DNA of 8,038 nt. Origin: Ignavibacteriota bacterium (GTDB lineage: Bacteria > Bacteroidota > Ignavibacteria > Palsa-1295). Both the position numbers and the translations under genes were made by a program. A model generated the notes under the pieces. It searched no databases. It worked only from the letters and a program-made list of their open reading frames with translations, and was not told the DNA's origin. The stretch lies in the NCBI GenBank assembly GCA_025357895.1, contig JANYLL010000018.1, positions 1-8,038 of the forward strand, given 5' to 3'. This document shows positions 1 through 5,626 of the stretch, piece by piece; positions within the stretch are counted from its first letter, which is position 1; every line of letters begins with the position of its first letter.

Positions 1-221
1 CTGCATCGGTCCGAAGTAAATTCTCCAGCGTTGTTGCCATCGGCATTACCGGAATCTGGTTCTTGCATGTGATGGTTAATATCGGCATGACGATAGGTCT
101 TTTTCCCGTCGTCGGAATTCCACTTCCCTTTATGAGCTACGGTGGATCTGCACTGATCACCAATATGTTAATGGCAGGAATTCTCATGAATCTATACCGG
201 AATAGACGCGTTATGTTCTGA
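1..221 (+). CDS. rodA: RodA/SEDS-family peptidoglycan glycosyltransferase, C-terminal end (partial)
   Basis: This is the last 72 codons of an open frame entering from the left edge (first full codon at base 3) and ending in TGA at 219-221. The translation shows the SEDS-family C-terminus: two hydrophobic helices around the conserved loop GLFPVVGIPLPFMSYGGSA, followed by a short basic tail (NLYRNRRVMF). In the family this loop lies near the last two membrane helices of the polytopic glycan polymerase that elongates peptidoglycan with a class B PBP. The short tail and the PLPFMSYGGSAL wording favour RodA over FtsW, which usually has a longer cytoplasmic tail. The upstream part, including the catalytic Asp loop, is outside the window. 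No clear terminator follows directly. Confidence 0.93.
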   Translation, partial: ASVRSKFSSVVAIGITGIWFLHVMVNIGMTIGLFPVVGIPLPFMSYGGSALITNMLMAGILMNLYRNRRVMF

Positions 222-287
222 GCAAGTTTTTTCGTATATTGGTATACCTCGGAATGTGTAATGCTAGCCATTGATATTTAATGAGTT

Positions 288-392
288 ATGTGGGGTTTTA
301 CTGTCGCACCGAATGATCCTGATGCATTGTATTTTACTGCCGGACCTGCCGGAGAAACTCACGGACTTTTTGGATATCTGAAGTTGCTATAA
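288..392 (+). pseudogene. Fragment resembling the C-terminus of a TIGR03118-family protein
   Basis: A 34-codon frame (ATG 288, TAA 390-392) encodes a peptide containing PDALYFTAGPAGETHGLFGYL. From memory this matches the characteristic C-terminal end of TIGR03118-type proteins, predicted beta-propeller-like secreted proteins that end in LYFTAGP..E..GLFG. The expected upstream sequence of several hundred residues is absent: an in-frame TGA lies at 282-284, and the 66 bases back to rodA show no recognisable continuation in other frames. A strong hairpin terminator follows 17 bases after the stop, as expected behind a former gene. The simplest reading is a decayed or recombined gene remnant. It could instead be a chance small ORF, and the family assignment rests on one motif. 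Confidence 0.5.
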
Positions 393-409
393 TATTTTTG
401 ACTAAAATA

Positions 410-445
410 TTTAAAAGGGCGGATAGTATTCGCCCGTTTAAATTT
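410..445. terminator. Probable bidirectional rho-independent terminator between convergent genes
   Basis: Bases 410-421 (TTTAAAAGGGCG) pair with 431-442 (CGCCCGTTTAAA) with a single A/G mismatch. The GC-rich core GGGCG/CGCCC closes a 9-base loop that can pair further (GAT/ATT). Runs of T and A flank both sides, so it can work in either direction. It sits between the + strand fragment ending at 392 and the minus-strand lipoprotein gene ending at 467, the usual position for a shared terminator. Confidence 0.8.
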
Positions 446-466
446 CTGCCGAGAAATTTTCATGAA

Positions 467-1324
467 TTAGGGGAGTATAAAACTTCGTATCTCCGAATGG
501 ATCGGGCTGAAACTCGTATAGATTTTTTTGCCTGTTGTCTTATCGGTAAAAAAATAATTTTTTGTCAATGATCCGCTGGCGAATGCAGCACAATATATTT
601 TAGAATTTGACCCAAAACCATGCCGAATGAGCGAATCCCTATAAATATCTACCGTCATTGATCCTGTCTTATTATCCACAGAATTTGTCTCAGTAGAAAA
701 TTCGAAAGAATTTGGATCGCGGAGCGAGATAGAATCCTGAGCACTGAAATAAATACGAATGGATGCTGTGTAGCTCTCATTTTTGTTCGGAGCATCGAGA
801 ATCCGGCTGGAAAATTGAGTAAGACCGAATTGTTCATATACTGAATCATATAGCCAATAGTGCAGCATACCTCCGGCAGCGGAAGAATAGATCTGCGTAT
901 CGCGGAAATTAAAACGGGCATAACACTCTCCGAACGGACGCGTTACAATATTTGGACTGAGATGACGGATGGCATATAATGGCTGGGTTCCAACATTACC
1001 CGAATGACTCTCAGAAGAAACTTGAACGGAATTATAGACTTCGGCAAAACCGGATTTAGAAAAAACGAGAGCCGCCTGCCCTATAGCTAAACCTGAAAGA
1101 CTGAAATTCCCCGACCCATCGGTGACAGTAAATTGAGAAGCATTTTCAACCGAAATTTTTACTCCTTCGGAATTAGGAATGGCATTACCTATCGTATCGA
1201 AAAGAGCAACAGTACCTGTTATTACTCCATCGGTTGCAGGTAATACAGTTTGTTTGCAACAGAGGAATCCTGCGCTTAACGAGAAAAGGATGCCTATAGT
1301 ACAATTTTTTTTTATATACAACAC
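467..1324 (-). CDS. Predicted exported lipoprotein with carboxypeptidase-regulatory-like domain
   Basis: The protein is 285 aa. The start is GTG (complement of 1322-1324), because an in-frame TAA lies two codons upstream and no in-frame ATG occurs before about residue 153. Residues 1-23 form a signal peptide: a basic start (YIKK), a hydrophobic stretch, then a Cys pair (C22, C23) that could carry lipid. The lipobox (GFLCC) is non-canonical, as is common in Bacteroidota. Residues about 36-105 look like a carboxypeptidase-regulatory-like/transthyretin-like beta-sandwich: GTVALFDTIGNAIPNSEGVKISVE, then TVTDGSGNFSLSGLAIGQ and FSKSGF. Residues 115-285 are beta-rich and I do not recognise them. The gene is transcribed away from the nuo operon and ends at a shared terminator. 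Cell-envelope location is inferred, the substrate or partner is unknown, and no catalytic motif is visible. Confidence 0.82.
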   Translation of the reverse strand: MLYIKKNCTIGILFSLSAGFLCCKQTVLPATDGVITGTVALFDTIGNAIPNSEGVKISVENASQFTVTDGSGNFSLSGLAIGQAALVFSKSGFAEVYNSVQVSSESHSGNVGTQPLYAIRHLSPNIVTRPFGECYARFNFRDTQIYSSAAGGMLHYWLYDSVYEQFGLTQFSSRILDAPNKNESYTASIRIYFSAQDSISLRDPNSFEFSTETNSVDNKTGSMTVDIYRDSLIRHGFGSNSKIYCAAFASGSLTKNYFFTDKTTGKKIYTSFSPIHSEIRSFILP

Positions 1325-1358
1325 ATTTTACAGAGATCACTTTGATAATCTAATAACC

Positions 1359-1384
1359 CTTAAGTGTTGCAAAAGTTACTTAAG
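1359..1384. promoter_or_regulatory. Inverted repeat CTTAAGT-N12-ACTTAAG in divergent control region
   Basis: Two perfect 7-bp arms (1359-1365 and 1378-1384) are separated by 12 bases. Each arm contains the palindrome CTTAAG, and the two CTTAAG centres are 19 bp apart, about two helical turns. It lies 35 bp upstream of the minus-strand lipoprotein start and about 50 bp upstream of the nuo promoter-like element, which suits an operator for either divergent gene. Arms this short in AT-rich DNA can also occur by chance. Confidence 0.4.
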
Positions 1385-1431
1385 AATTCATAATTTCTTC
1401 ACATTGCCGGAGCATGGCGCAAAGAAGTGCT

Positions 1432-1439
1432 TATATTTG
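1432..1439 (+). promoter_or_regulatory. TAnnTTTG-type -7 promoter element for the nuo operon
   Basis: TATATTTG matches the Bacteroidota -7 consensus TAnnTTTG exactly. The nearest upstream TTG (1404-1406) is 25 bases away, longer than the usual spacing of about 17-23, so the -33 half is weak. Use of this site would give a nuoA leader of about 80 nt. The assignment assumes a Bacteroidota-like sigma factor. Confidence 0.45.
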
Positions 1440-1457
1440 TAGTCAGAACTTTGTCGC

Positions 1458-1470
1458 AAATGCGGCATTT
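1458..1470. promoter_or_regulatory. 13-bp palindrome just downstream of the predicted nuo promoter
   Basis: AAATGC-G-GCATTT is a perfect palindrome around a single central base, starting 19 bases after the predicted -7 element. With a one-base centre it cannot fold as a hairpin by itself, so a dimeric DNA-binding protein site is the more natural reading. It lies in the untranslated leader of nuoA. There is no second copy in the window. Confidence 0.35.
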
Positions 1471-1529
1471 TCTCAGAAAAAAAGTTGTTTTATCCGGACT
1501 TTTTAGGATACCCAATCTTTTAAAATGTG

Positions 1530-2003
1530 ATGCTAAACGAATTTAGTCATGTTTTTGCATTTCTTCTGCTTGCAATCGTCTTTGTTGCCGGAGGTATAGT
1601 CTCGAATTATTTTATCCGCCCACATAAGCCGAACGAGCTGAAGCTTTCCATCTATGAATGCGGCGAAGATCCTATAGGTTCGAGCTGGCTGAAATTCAAT
1701 ATCCGTTTTTATGTCGTCGCTCTTATCTTTATTCTATTTGACGTCGAAATAGTTTTTCTTTTTCCGTGGGCAGTTGTCTATAAGCAAATGGGTATTCTGG
1801 CATTTTCCGAAATGCTTGTGTTCTTAGCAGTGCTGATCGTAGGTTTTGCGTATGTTTGGGTTAAAGGTGATCTCGATTGGGTACGCCCAAAACCATATAT
1901 TGCAAAGCTTGATGATATGATCTCGCACGATAAACCGCGTATCATCCCAAGACCTGTGCCGACTATTGCGCAGCCTGTGCCGGAAGAAGTAGTAATGAAT
2001 TAA
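1530..2003 (+). CDS. nuoA: NADH-quinone oxidoreductase subunit A (ND3-like)
   Basis: The first gene of the operon encodes a 157-aa membrane subunit at the base of the complex I quinone cavity. I place the start at ATG 1530. A GTG at 1527 is in frame just before it, but the adjacent ATG is the better initiator. Three transmembrane helices are evident (about 7-27, 59-79, 89-111). The conserved loop YECGEDP (42-48) holds C44, the cysteine position used as an active/deactive marker in mitochondrial ND3. FDVE (70-73) gives the conserved acidic residues of helix 2. The segment GDLDW (113-117) is also typical. The C-terminus carries an unusual Pro-rich tail of about 40 residues (RPVPTIAQPVPEE). No Shine-Dalgarno sequence is visible. 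A 101-base gap with paired hairpins separates it from nuoB. Confidence 0.96.
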   Translation: MLNEFSHVFAFLLLAIVFVAGGIVSNYFIRPHKPNELKLSIYECGEDPIGSSWLKFNIRFYVVALIFILFDVEIVFLFPWAVVYKQMGILAFSEMLVFLAVLIVGFAYVWVKGDLDWVRPKPYIAKLDDMISHDKPRIIPRPVPTIAQPVPEEVVMN

Positions 2004-2014
2004 TTTTTCTTTCG

Positions 2015-2094
2015 TAGGGGCACATTGTATGTGCCCTTTTCGAAATTTAGGAATAGACTATATAATTGAAGAAGGCACGCGCAGCGTGTCCCTA
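2015..2094. repeat. Pair of inverted REP-like hairpins between nuoA and nuoB
   Basis: Unit 1 (2015-2035) folds as GGGCACAT-TGT-ATGTGCCC (2018-2036), a perfect 8-bp stem. Unit 2 (2074-2094) lies in the opposite orientation and folds as GGCACGC-GCA-GCGTGTC with one G-T wobble. Read on the minus strand, unit 2 matches unit 1 at 15 of 21 positions. All six differences are transitions, and two inner pairs change together (A-T to G-C, T-A to C-G), so the fold is kept while the sequence drifts. The units are 38 bases apart, like a BIME/REP doublet. Unit 1 is followed by only four T's, so it is a weak terminator or attenuator candidate inside the operon. Confidence 0.75.
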
Positions 2095-2104
2095 AAAAAA
2101 ACTT

Positions 2105-2605
2105 ATGGGTTTATTAAATAAACAAGATAATCCGTTCGAATCGAGTAATATCATTATTACCGGCGCTGATACGCTGCTCAATTGGGCGCGCTTATCGAGC
2201 TTATGGATGATGGGTTTCGGGTTGGCATGTTGCGCGATCGAGATGATGGCTGCTTCTGCATCGCATTATGATATTGGCAGGTTCGGAGTTATTCCGCGTC
2301 CGAGTCCGCGTCAATCGGATATCATGCTTATCTCAGGAACTGTGACGCTGAAGATGGCAACTCGCACAAAACTTTTATACGAGCAGATGCCCGATCCGAA
2401 GTATATTATTTCGATGGGTTCATGTTCAAATTGCGGCGGACCTTATTGGGAACATGGCTATCATGTTTTAAAAGGTGTTGACCGTGTGATACCCGTTGAT
2501 GTCTATGTACCCGGCTGCCCGCCAAGGCCTGAAGCACTTTTGGAAGGGTTGATCAAAGTGCAGGAGAAAGTACGGAAGCAATCTTTGGCGAAGACGGCAG
2601 TCTGA
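2105..2605 (+). CDS. nuoB: NADH-quinone oxidoreductase subunit B (PSST, cluster N2)
   Basis: This 166-aa peripheral subunit binds the terminal [4Fe-4S] cluster N2 that reduces quinone. The ligand set is complete: tandem C42-C43 in GLACCAIEM, C107 in MGSCSNCGG, and C138 in PGCPPRPEAL. An extra cysteine (C110) replaces the Ser/Thr-like position in the SCxNxGG loop. PRPSPRQSD (64-72) contributes the arginines near N2 and the quinone channel. Length is normal for a bacterial NuoB of the short type. The start is ATG 2105, preceded by an A8 run and no Shine-Dalgarno sequence. It works with NuoD at the quinone site. The following 58-base gap to nuoC is almost entirely an inverted repeat. Confidence 0.97.
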   Translation: MGLLNKQDNPFESSNIIITGADTLLNWARLSSLWMMGFGLACCAIEMMAASASHYDIGRFGVIPRPSPRQSDIMLISGTVTLKMATRTKLLYEQMPDPKYIISMGSCSNCGGPYWEHGYHVLKGVDRVIPVDVYVPGCPPRPEALLEGLIKVQEKVRKQSLAKTAV

Positions 2606-2610
2606 AAAAA

Positions 2611-2657
2611 AAGTTCTTAGTTCTTAATGCTTAATTAAGACTAAGAACTAAGAACTT
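2611..2657. repeat. Perfect 16-bp inverted repeat of heptamers between nuoB and nuoC
   Basis: Arm 1 (2611-2626, AAGTTCTTAGTTCTTA) is the exact reverse complement of arm 2 (2642-2657). The 15-base loop contains its own palindrome CTTAATTAAG (2630-2639). Each arm is two copies of a heptamer (AGTTCTT / AAGAACT). The stem ends six bases before the nuoC ATG, so as RNA it would sit directly against the initiation region. On the minus strand, 2612-2632 matches 7218-7238 at 20 of 21 bases. No T-tract follows, so it is not a standard terminator. Confidence 0.85.
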
Positions 2658-2663
2658 AAAAAG

Positions 2664-3164
2664 ATGACGAATACAGAAATTTACGATAAACTTAAAGCAG
2701 CATTCGGCGAGAAGATCGGCGAATGGCATGAGCAGAGCGGCGGCGAATACATGAAACGCATGTCTTCGTATGCGGATATTACGGATACGAGTTACATTCG
2801 TGATGTTTGCCTTTATCTTCGCGATGAAGCTGAACTTGAATTCGATAGTCTGCTTTTGCTTTCATCGGTTGATAACGGCGATAAAACTTTGTCGGTAACC
2901 TATCATCTGGAATCGAAATCGAAAAAGCATTTTATTGCCTTGAAGGTTACAGTACCTATTGACAATGCAATTGTACCTTCGATCACCGATGTGTGGAGCC
3001 ATGCAAATTGGCAGGAGCGTGAAGCCTGGGATATGATGGGAATAAAATTCCTGAATCATCCCGATATGCGCCGTATCTTGCTTGATGAAGATTGGGTTGG
3101 GCATCCGCTTCGCAAAGATTATAAGCATCCTGAATTTTATCGCGGTATGAAAGTACCGTATTAA
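2664..3164 (+). CDS. nuoC: NADH-quinone oxidoreductase subunit C (30 kDa subunit)
   Basis: This 166-aa cytoplasmic-arm subunit packs against NuoD and NuoB/I and has no cofactor of its own. The 30-kDa signature is intact: NWQEREAWDMMGIKF (115-129) followed by HPDMRRILLDEDW (132-144), then HPLRKDY (147-153). The N-terminal alpha/beta domain (about 1-110) is diverged but has the expected length. The gene is not fused to nuoD, unlike in E. coli. The start is ATG 2664, six bases after the inverted repeat. After TAA (3162-3164) comes an A8 run and a tandem heptamer before nuoD. Confidence 0.96.
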   Translation: MTNTEIYDKLKAAFGEKIGEWHEQSGGEYMKRMSSYADITDTSYIRDVCLYLRDEAELEFDSLLLLSSVDNGDKTLSVTYHLESKSKKHFIALKVTVPIDNAIVPSITDVWSHANWQEREAWDMMGIKFLNHPDMRRILLDEDWVGHPLRKDYKHPEFYRGMKVPY

Positions 3165-3169
3165 AAAAA

Positions 3170-3208
3170 ATTACGAATTACGAATTAGGAATTACGAATA
3201 GGTAATTC
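3170..3208 (+). repeat. Tandem heptamer ATTACGA x4 plus small hairpin between nuoC and nuoD
   Basis: Four contiguous 7-base units occupy 3170-3197: ATTACGA, ATTACGA, ATTAGGA, ATTACGA. A degenerate fifth (ATAGGTA) follows at 3198-3204. The end of the array also forms an inverted repeat GAATTAC (3189-3195) / GTAATTC (3202-3208) with a 6-base loop. The array starts directly after the nuoC stop and an A8 run and ends 17 bases before the nuoD ATG. A period of seven would shift frame in coding DNA but is tolerated here. Confidence 0.8.
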
Positions 3209-3225
3209 TTTCGAAATCCGAACTT

Positions 3226-4428
3226 ATGACAGAAGTATTAGAAAGAAAAATGCAGACGATGCCGGTTCCGGTGAAAGTTGTTCCGGCTGAGCAGATCGAT
3301 CCGAAGCGAATTCGCACTGAAGAGATGGTGCTCAATATCGGACCACAGCATCCATCAACTCATGGTGTGCTGCGCTTGGAAGCCGTGCTTGACGGTGAAC
3401 TTGTTATTGACGTAGTGCCTTTTCTCGGATATTTGCATCGCTGTTTCGAAAAGCATTCCGAGGCAATGACCTATCCGCAAGTGATTCCCTACGTTGACCG
3501 TATGGATTATCTTGCACCAATGCAGGGCGAACACGGGTATGCTCTTGCAGTCGAGCGGATGATGGGGATTGAAGTACCGGAAAAAGTTGAATTTATTCGT
3601 GTGCTTTTCGGAGAGCTTCAGCGCATCGCATCGCATCTTGTTGCCGTCGGAACGTTCGGTTTGGATACCGGAGCTTTCACACCTTTCCTTTATTGTTTTC
3701 GTGATCGCGAAGATATTTTAGAAATGTTCGAGAAGACTTGCGGCGCTCGTCTTCTTTATAATTATATCTGGGTTGGTGGATTATCGCATGATCTGCATCC
3801 CGATGTGATATCAATGTGCAGAACGTTTGTAAAAAAGAGCCGCGCAACACATAAAGAGATCAACGAGCTTTTAACATTCAATAAAATTTTTGTAGAGCGC
3901 ACTGCTAACATTGGAATATTAAAACCTGATGTTGCAATTAATGGCGGAGCTTCAGGACCGATGCTTCGGGGATCAGGTGTGAAATGGGATCTGCGCCGAG
4001 ATGATCCATATTCTATTTATGATAGATTTGAATTTGATATTCCTGTCGGCACCGGTATGCTCGGAACCGTTGGTGATTGTTTTGATAGGCATTGGGTAAG
4101 AATGTGCGAATGGGAGCAATCGCTGAATATCATCGAGCAGATACTCGAAAAATATCCGCAATCAGATAAAACCGATGTGCAGAAAGCGGTGCCCAAGCGT
4201 ATTAAGCCCGGAGCCGGAGAAATTTATTCACGAGTCGAAACAGCGCGCGGTGAACTCGGATATTATTTAGTCTCCAAGGATGGAATAAATCCCTGGAGAT
4301 GTAAAGTGCGTTCACCTGCTTTTGTGAATCTGAGCCTACTGCCGATCATTTCACGCGGCTACTTAATGGCTGATCTGATCATTATTCTCGGCTCAGTTGA
4401 TATAGTTTTAGGGGAAGTTGATAGGTAG
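3226..4428 (+). CDS. nuoD: NADH-quinone oxidoreductase subunit D (49 kDa subunit)
   Basis: This 400-aa cytoplasmic subunit forms most of the quinone-reduction pocket with NuoB. It is homologous to the large subunit of NiFe hydrogenases but lacks the metal-binding cysteines. The motif LNIGPQHPSTHGVLR (36-50) includes H46, and RMDYL (92-96) includes Y95. By alignment from memory these correspond to His38 and Tyr87 of Thermus Nqo4, which contact the quinone head. The C-terminus ends in the canonical form GSVDIVLGEVDR. The stop is TAG 4426-4428. The first 30 residues are a variable extension, and the ATG at 3226 is accepted because the family usually has 15-35 residues before the LNIGPQHP motif. 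A REP-like inverted repeat lies between it and nuoH, exactly where nuoEFG would be inserted in E. coli-type operons. Confidence 0.97.
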   Translation: MTEVLERKMQTMPVPVKVVPAEQIDPKRIRTEEMVLNIGPQHPSTHGVLRLEAVLDGELVIDVVPFLGYLHRCFEKHSEAMTYPQVIPYVDRMDYLAPMQGEHGYALAVERMMGIEVPEKVEFIRVLFGELQRIASHLVAVGTFGLDTGAFTPFLYCFRDREDILEMFEKTCGARLLYNYIWVGGLSHDLHPDVISMCRTFVKKSRATHKEINELLTFNKIFVERTANIGILKPDVAINGGASGPMLRGSGVKWDLRRDDPYSIYDRFEFDIPVGTGMLGTVGDCFDRHWVRMCEWEQSLNIIEQILEKYPQSDKTDVQKAVPKRIKPGAGEIYSRVETARGELGYYLVSKDGINPWRCKVRSPAFVNLSLLPIISRGYLMADLIIILGSVDIVLGEVDR

Positions 4429-4439
4429 AAAGTTGGTAA

Positions 4440-4506
4440 GCGCAAGGCTTTAGCCTGCGTGCGTAATTTATCGTGTATGGCGTTTGCGCGGGCTAAAGCC
4501 TTGCGC
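4440..4506. repeat. REP-like inverted pair, 20-bp arms, between nuoD and nuoH
   Basis: Bases 4440-4459 pair with 4487-4506 over 20 bp with one G-T wobble (4456/4490), around a 27-base loop. Each arm contains the core GGCTTTAGCC (reverse GGCTAAAGCC) flanked by CGCA/TGCG, and so can also fold alone: CGCA-(A)-GGC, loop TTTA, GCC-TGCG. Two self-complementary units in inverted orientation is the REP/BIME layout. It differs in sequence from the nuoA/nuoB pair. It could act as an mRNA stability or attenuation structure, or be a purely selfish or structural repeat. It lacks a T-tract. Confidence 0.85.
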
Positions 4507-4531
4507 CTGCCGGGAAAAATAAATAGAATAC

Positions 4532-5626
4532 ATGTTTCAAGACCTTAACGATCTTATTATAAGTCTCATGGGCAAAGGCGACATCGCTGATATTTTATCA
4601 GTTGTCGTTTATGCTGCACTGCCTCTTGTGGTGATCTTAGGATACGCACTTGTTGCGATCTTAGGCGAGATGAAAATTTCTGCATGGCTTCAGGACCGCT
4701 TAGGACCTATGCGCACAGGTCCTTACGGTATATTGCAGCCTATCGCTGATATGCTGAAGCTTATTCAGAAAGAAGATACAACTCCGAATCTTGCAGATAA
4801 AAAACTTTATAACGCCGCACCCTTTATTGTTTTTATCGGAAGTTACCTTGCATTCGCTGCGCTTCCATTCGCTTCGATCTATGCCGGCGCTCGTATCAAC
4901 ACCGGCATTTTTTATATTGTAGCGGTAAGCGGAATTGTTGTCGTCGGAATTTTAATGGCAGGCTGGGGCTCGAATAATAAATACGCTCTCCTTGGCTCGA
5001 TTCGTTCAGTTGCGCAGATCATTAGTTACGAAATTCCTGCGGGACTTGCGATCTTATCGGTCGTGATGATAGCCGGCACAATGGATATGCAGACGATCTG
5101 CAAATTACAGCAAGGCGGTCTGCAAAACTGGTTTATTTTCGGAGGACCAAAAAGCCTTGCAGGCTTCGGCGGAAATTATGCCTGGCTTCTTACACCGGTG
5201 ATGCTTGTATCATTCATTATTTATATTGTTGCTTCTCTTGCTGAGACGAATCGCGTTCCATTTGATATTCCCGAAGCTGAGTCTGAACTTGTTGCCGGTT
5301 ATCACACGGAATATTCTGCAATGAAATTTGCATTATTCTTTTTAGCTGAATATGCAAATATGTTCGCTGTCAGCGCGATAGCATCGGTATTATTTTTAGG
5401 CGGCTGGAATTCGCCATTTGCAGGGTTTTTGGATGCACCGTGGATGGGTGCGATCTGGTTTGTAGGAAAAGCTTTTACGTTTGTCATGATACAAATATGG
5501 ATACGCTGGACGCTTCCGCGTTTACGTGTTGACCAACTGATGTATATCTGTTGGAAGGTGATGATTCCGTTCGGCATGGCAACAGTTTTGATCGTCGGCA
5601 CCATCGTAACGTTTCTTGCGCACTAA
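4532..5626 (+). CDS. nuoH: NADH-quinone oxidoreductase subunit H (ND1-like)
   Basis: This 364-aa polytopic membrane subunit anchors the cytoplasmic arm and encloses the quinone tunnel and the first proton path (E-channel). About eight transmembrane helices are visible, starting at about 23-45. Hallmark loops are intact: QDRLGPMRTGPYGILQP (54-70), LLGSIRSVAQIISYEIP (153-169) with the conserved Glu, and AETNRVPFDIPEAESELVAG (237-256) followed by YHTEYS (257-262), the acidic loop facing the quinone cavity. The C-terminal RWTLPRLRVDQLM (325-337) is also canonical. The start ATG 4532 lies 25 bases after the REP-like repeat without a clear Shine-Dalgarno sequence. The stop TAA is followed with no gap by the ATG of a small membrane-protein gene, suggesting translational coupling. 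Confidence 0.97.
   Translation: MFQDLNDLIISLMGKGDIADILSVVVYAALPLVVILGYALVAILGEMKISAWLQDRLGPMRTGPYGILQPIADMLKLIQKEDTTPNLADKKLYNAAPFIVFIGSYLAFAALPFASIYAGARINTGIFYIVAVSGIVVVGILMAGWGSNNKYALLGSIRSVAQIISYEIPAGLAILSVVMIAGTMDMQTICKLQQGGLQNWFIFGGPKSLAGFGGNYAWLLTPVMLVSFIIYIVASLAETNRVPFDIPEAESELVAGYHTEYSAMKFALFFLAEYANMFAVSAIASVLFLGGWNSPFAGFLDAPWMGAIWFVGKAFTFVMIQIWIRWTLPRLRVDQLMYICWKVMIPFGMATVLIVGTIVTFLAH

Noticed and set aside
222..287. Frameshifted upstream part of the TIGR03118-like fragment
   Set aside because: All three forward frames were read. They contain stops and show no recognisable family sequence in these 66 bases.
1179..1442. 87-codon + strand frame overlapping the start of the lipoprotein gene
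   Set aside because: It runs antisense to the well-supported lipoprotein signal peptide and across the divergent control region. The translation shows no domain or sensible composition.
1527..1529. GTG at 1527 as the nuoA start
   Set aside because: It is directly followed by an in-frame ATG at 1530. With no Shine-Dalgarno sequence to favour either, the ATG is the more likely initiator, and the difference is one residue.
2018..2040. Hairpin after nuoA as the true operon terminator
   Set aside because: The stem is good but the T-run is only four bases, and conserved subunit genes continue at once downstream. It is better read as one half of a repeat doublet, with weak attenuation possible.
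3170..3204. Heptamer arrays as a CRISPR-like array
   Set aside because: Units are 7 bases, contiguous and without spacers. No cas genes are present.
4429..4531. Degraded nuoE/F/G remnants between nuoD and nuoH
   Set aside because: The 103-base gap is accounted for by the inverted repeat. No frame shows NuoE/F/G motifs such as the CxxC clusters or the NADH-binding glycine-rich loop.
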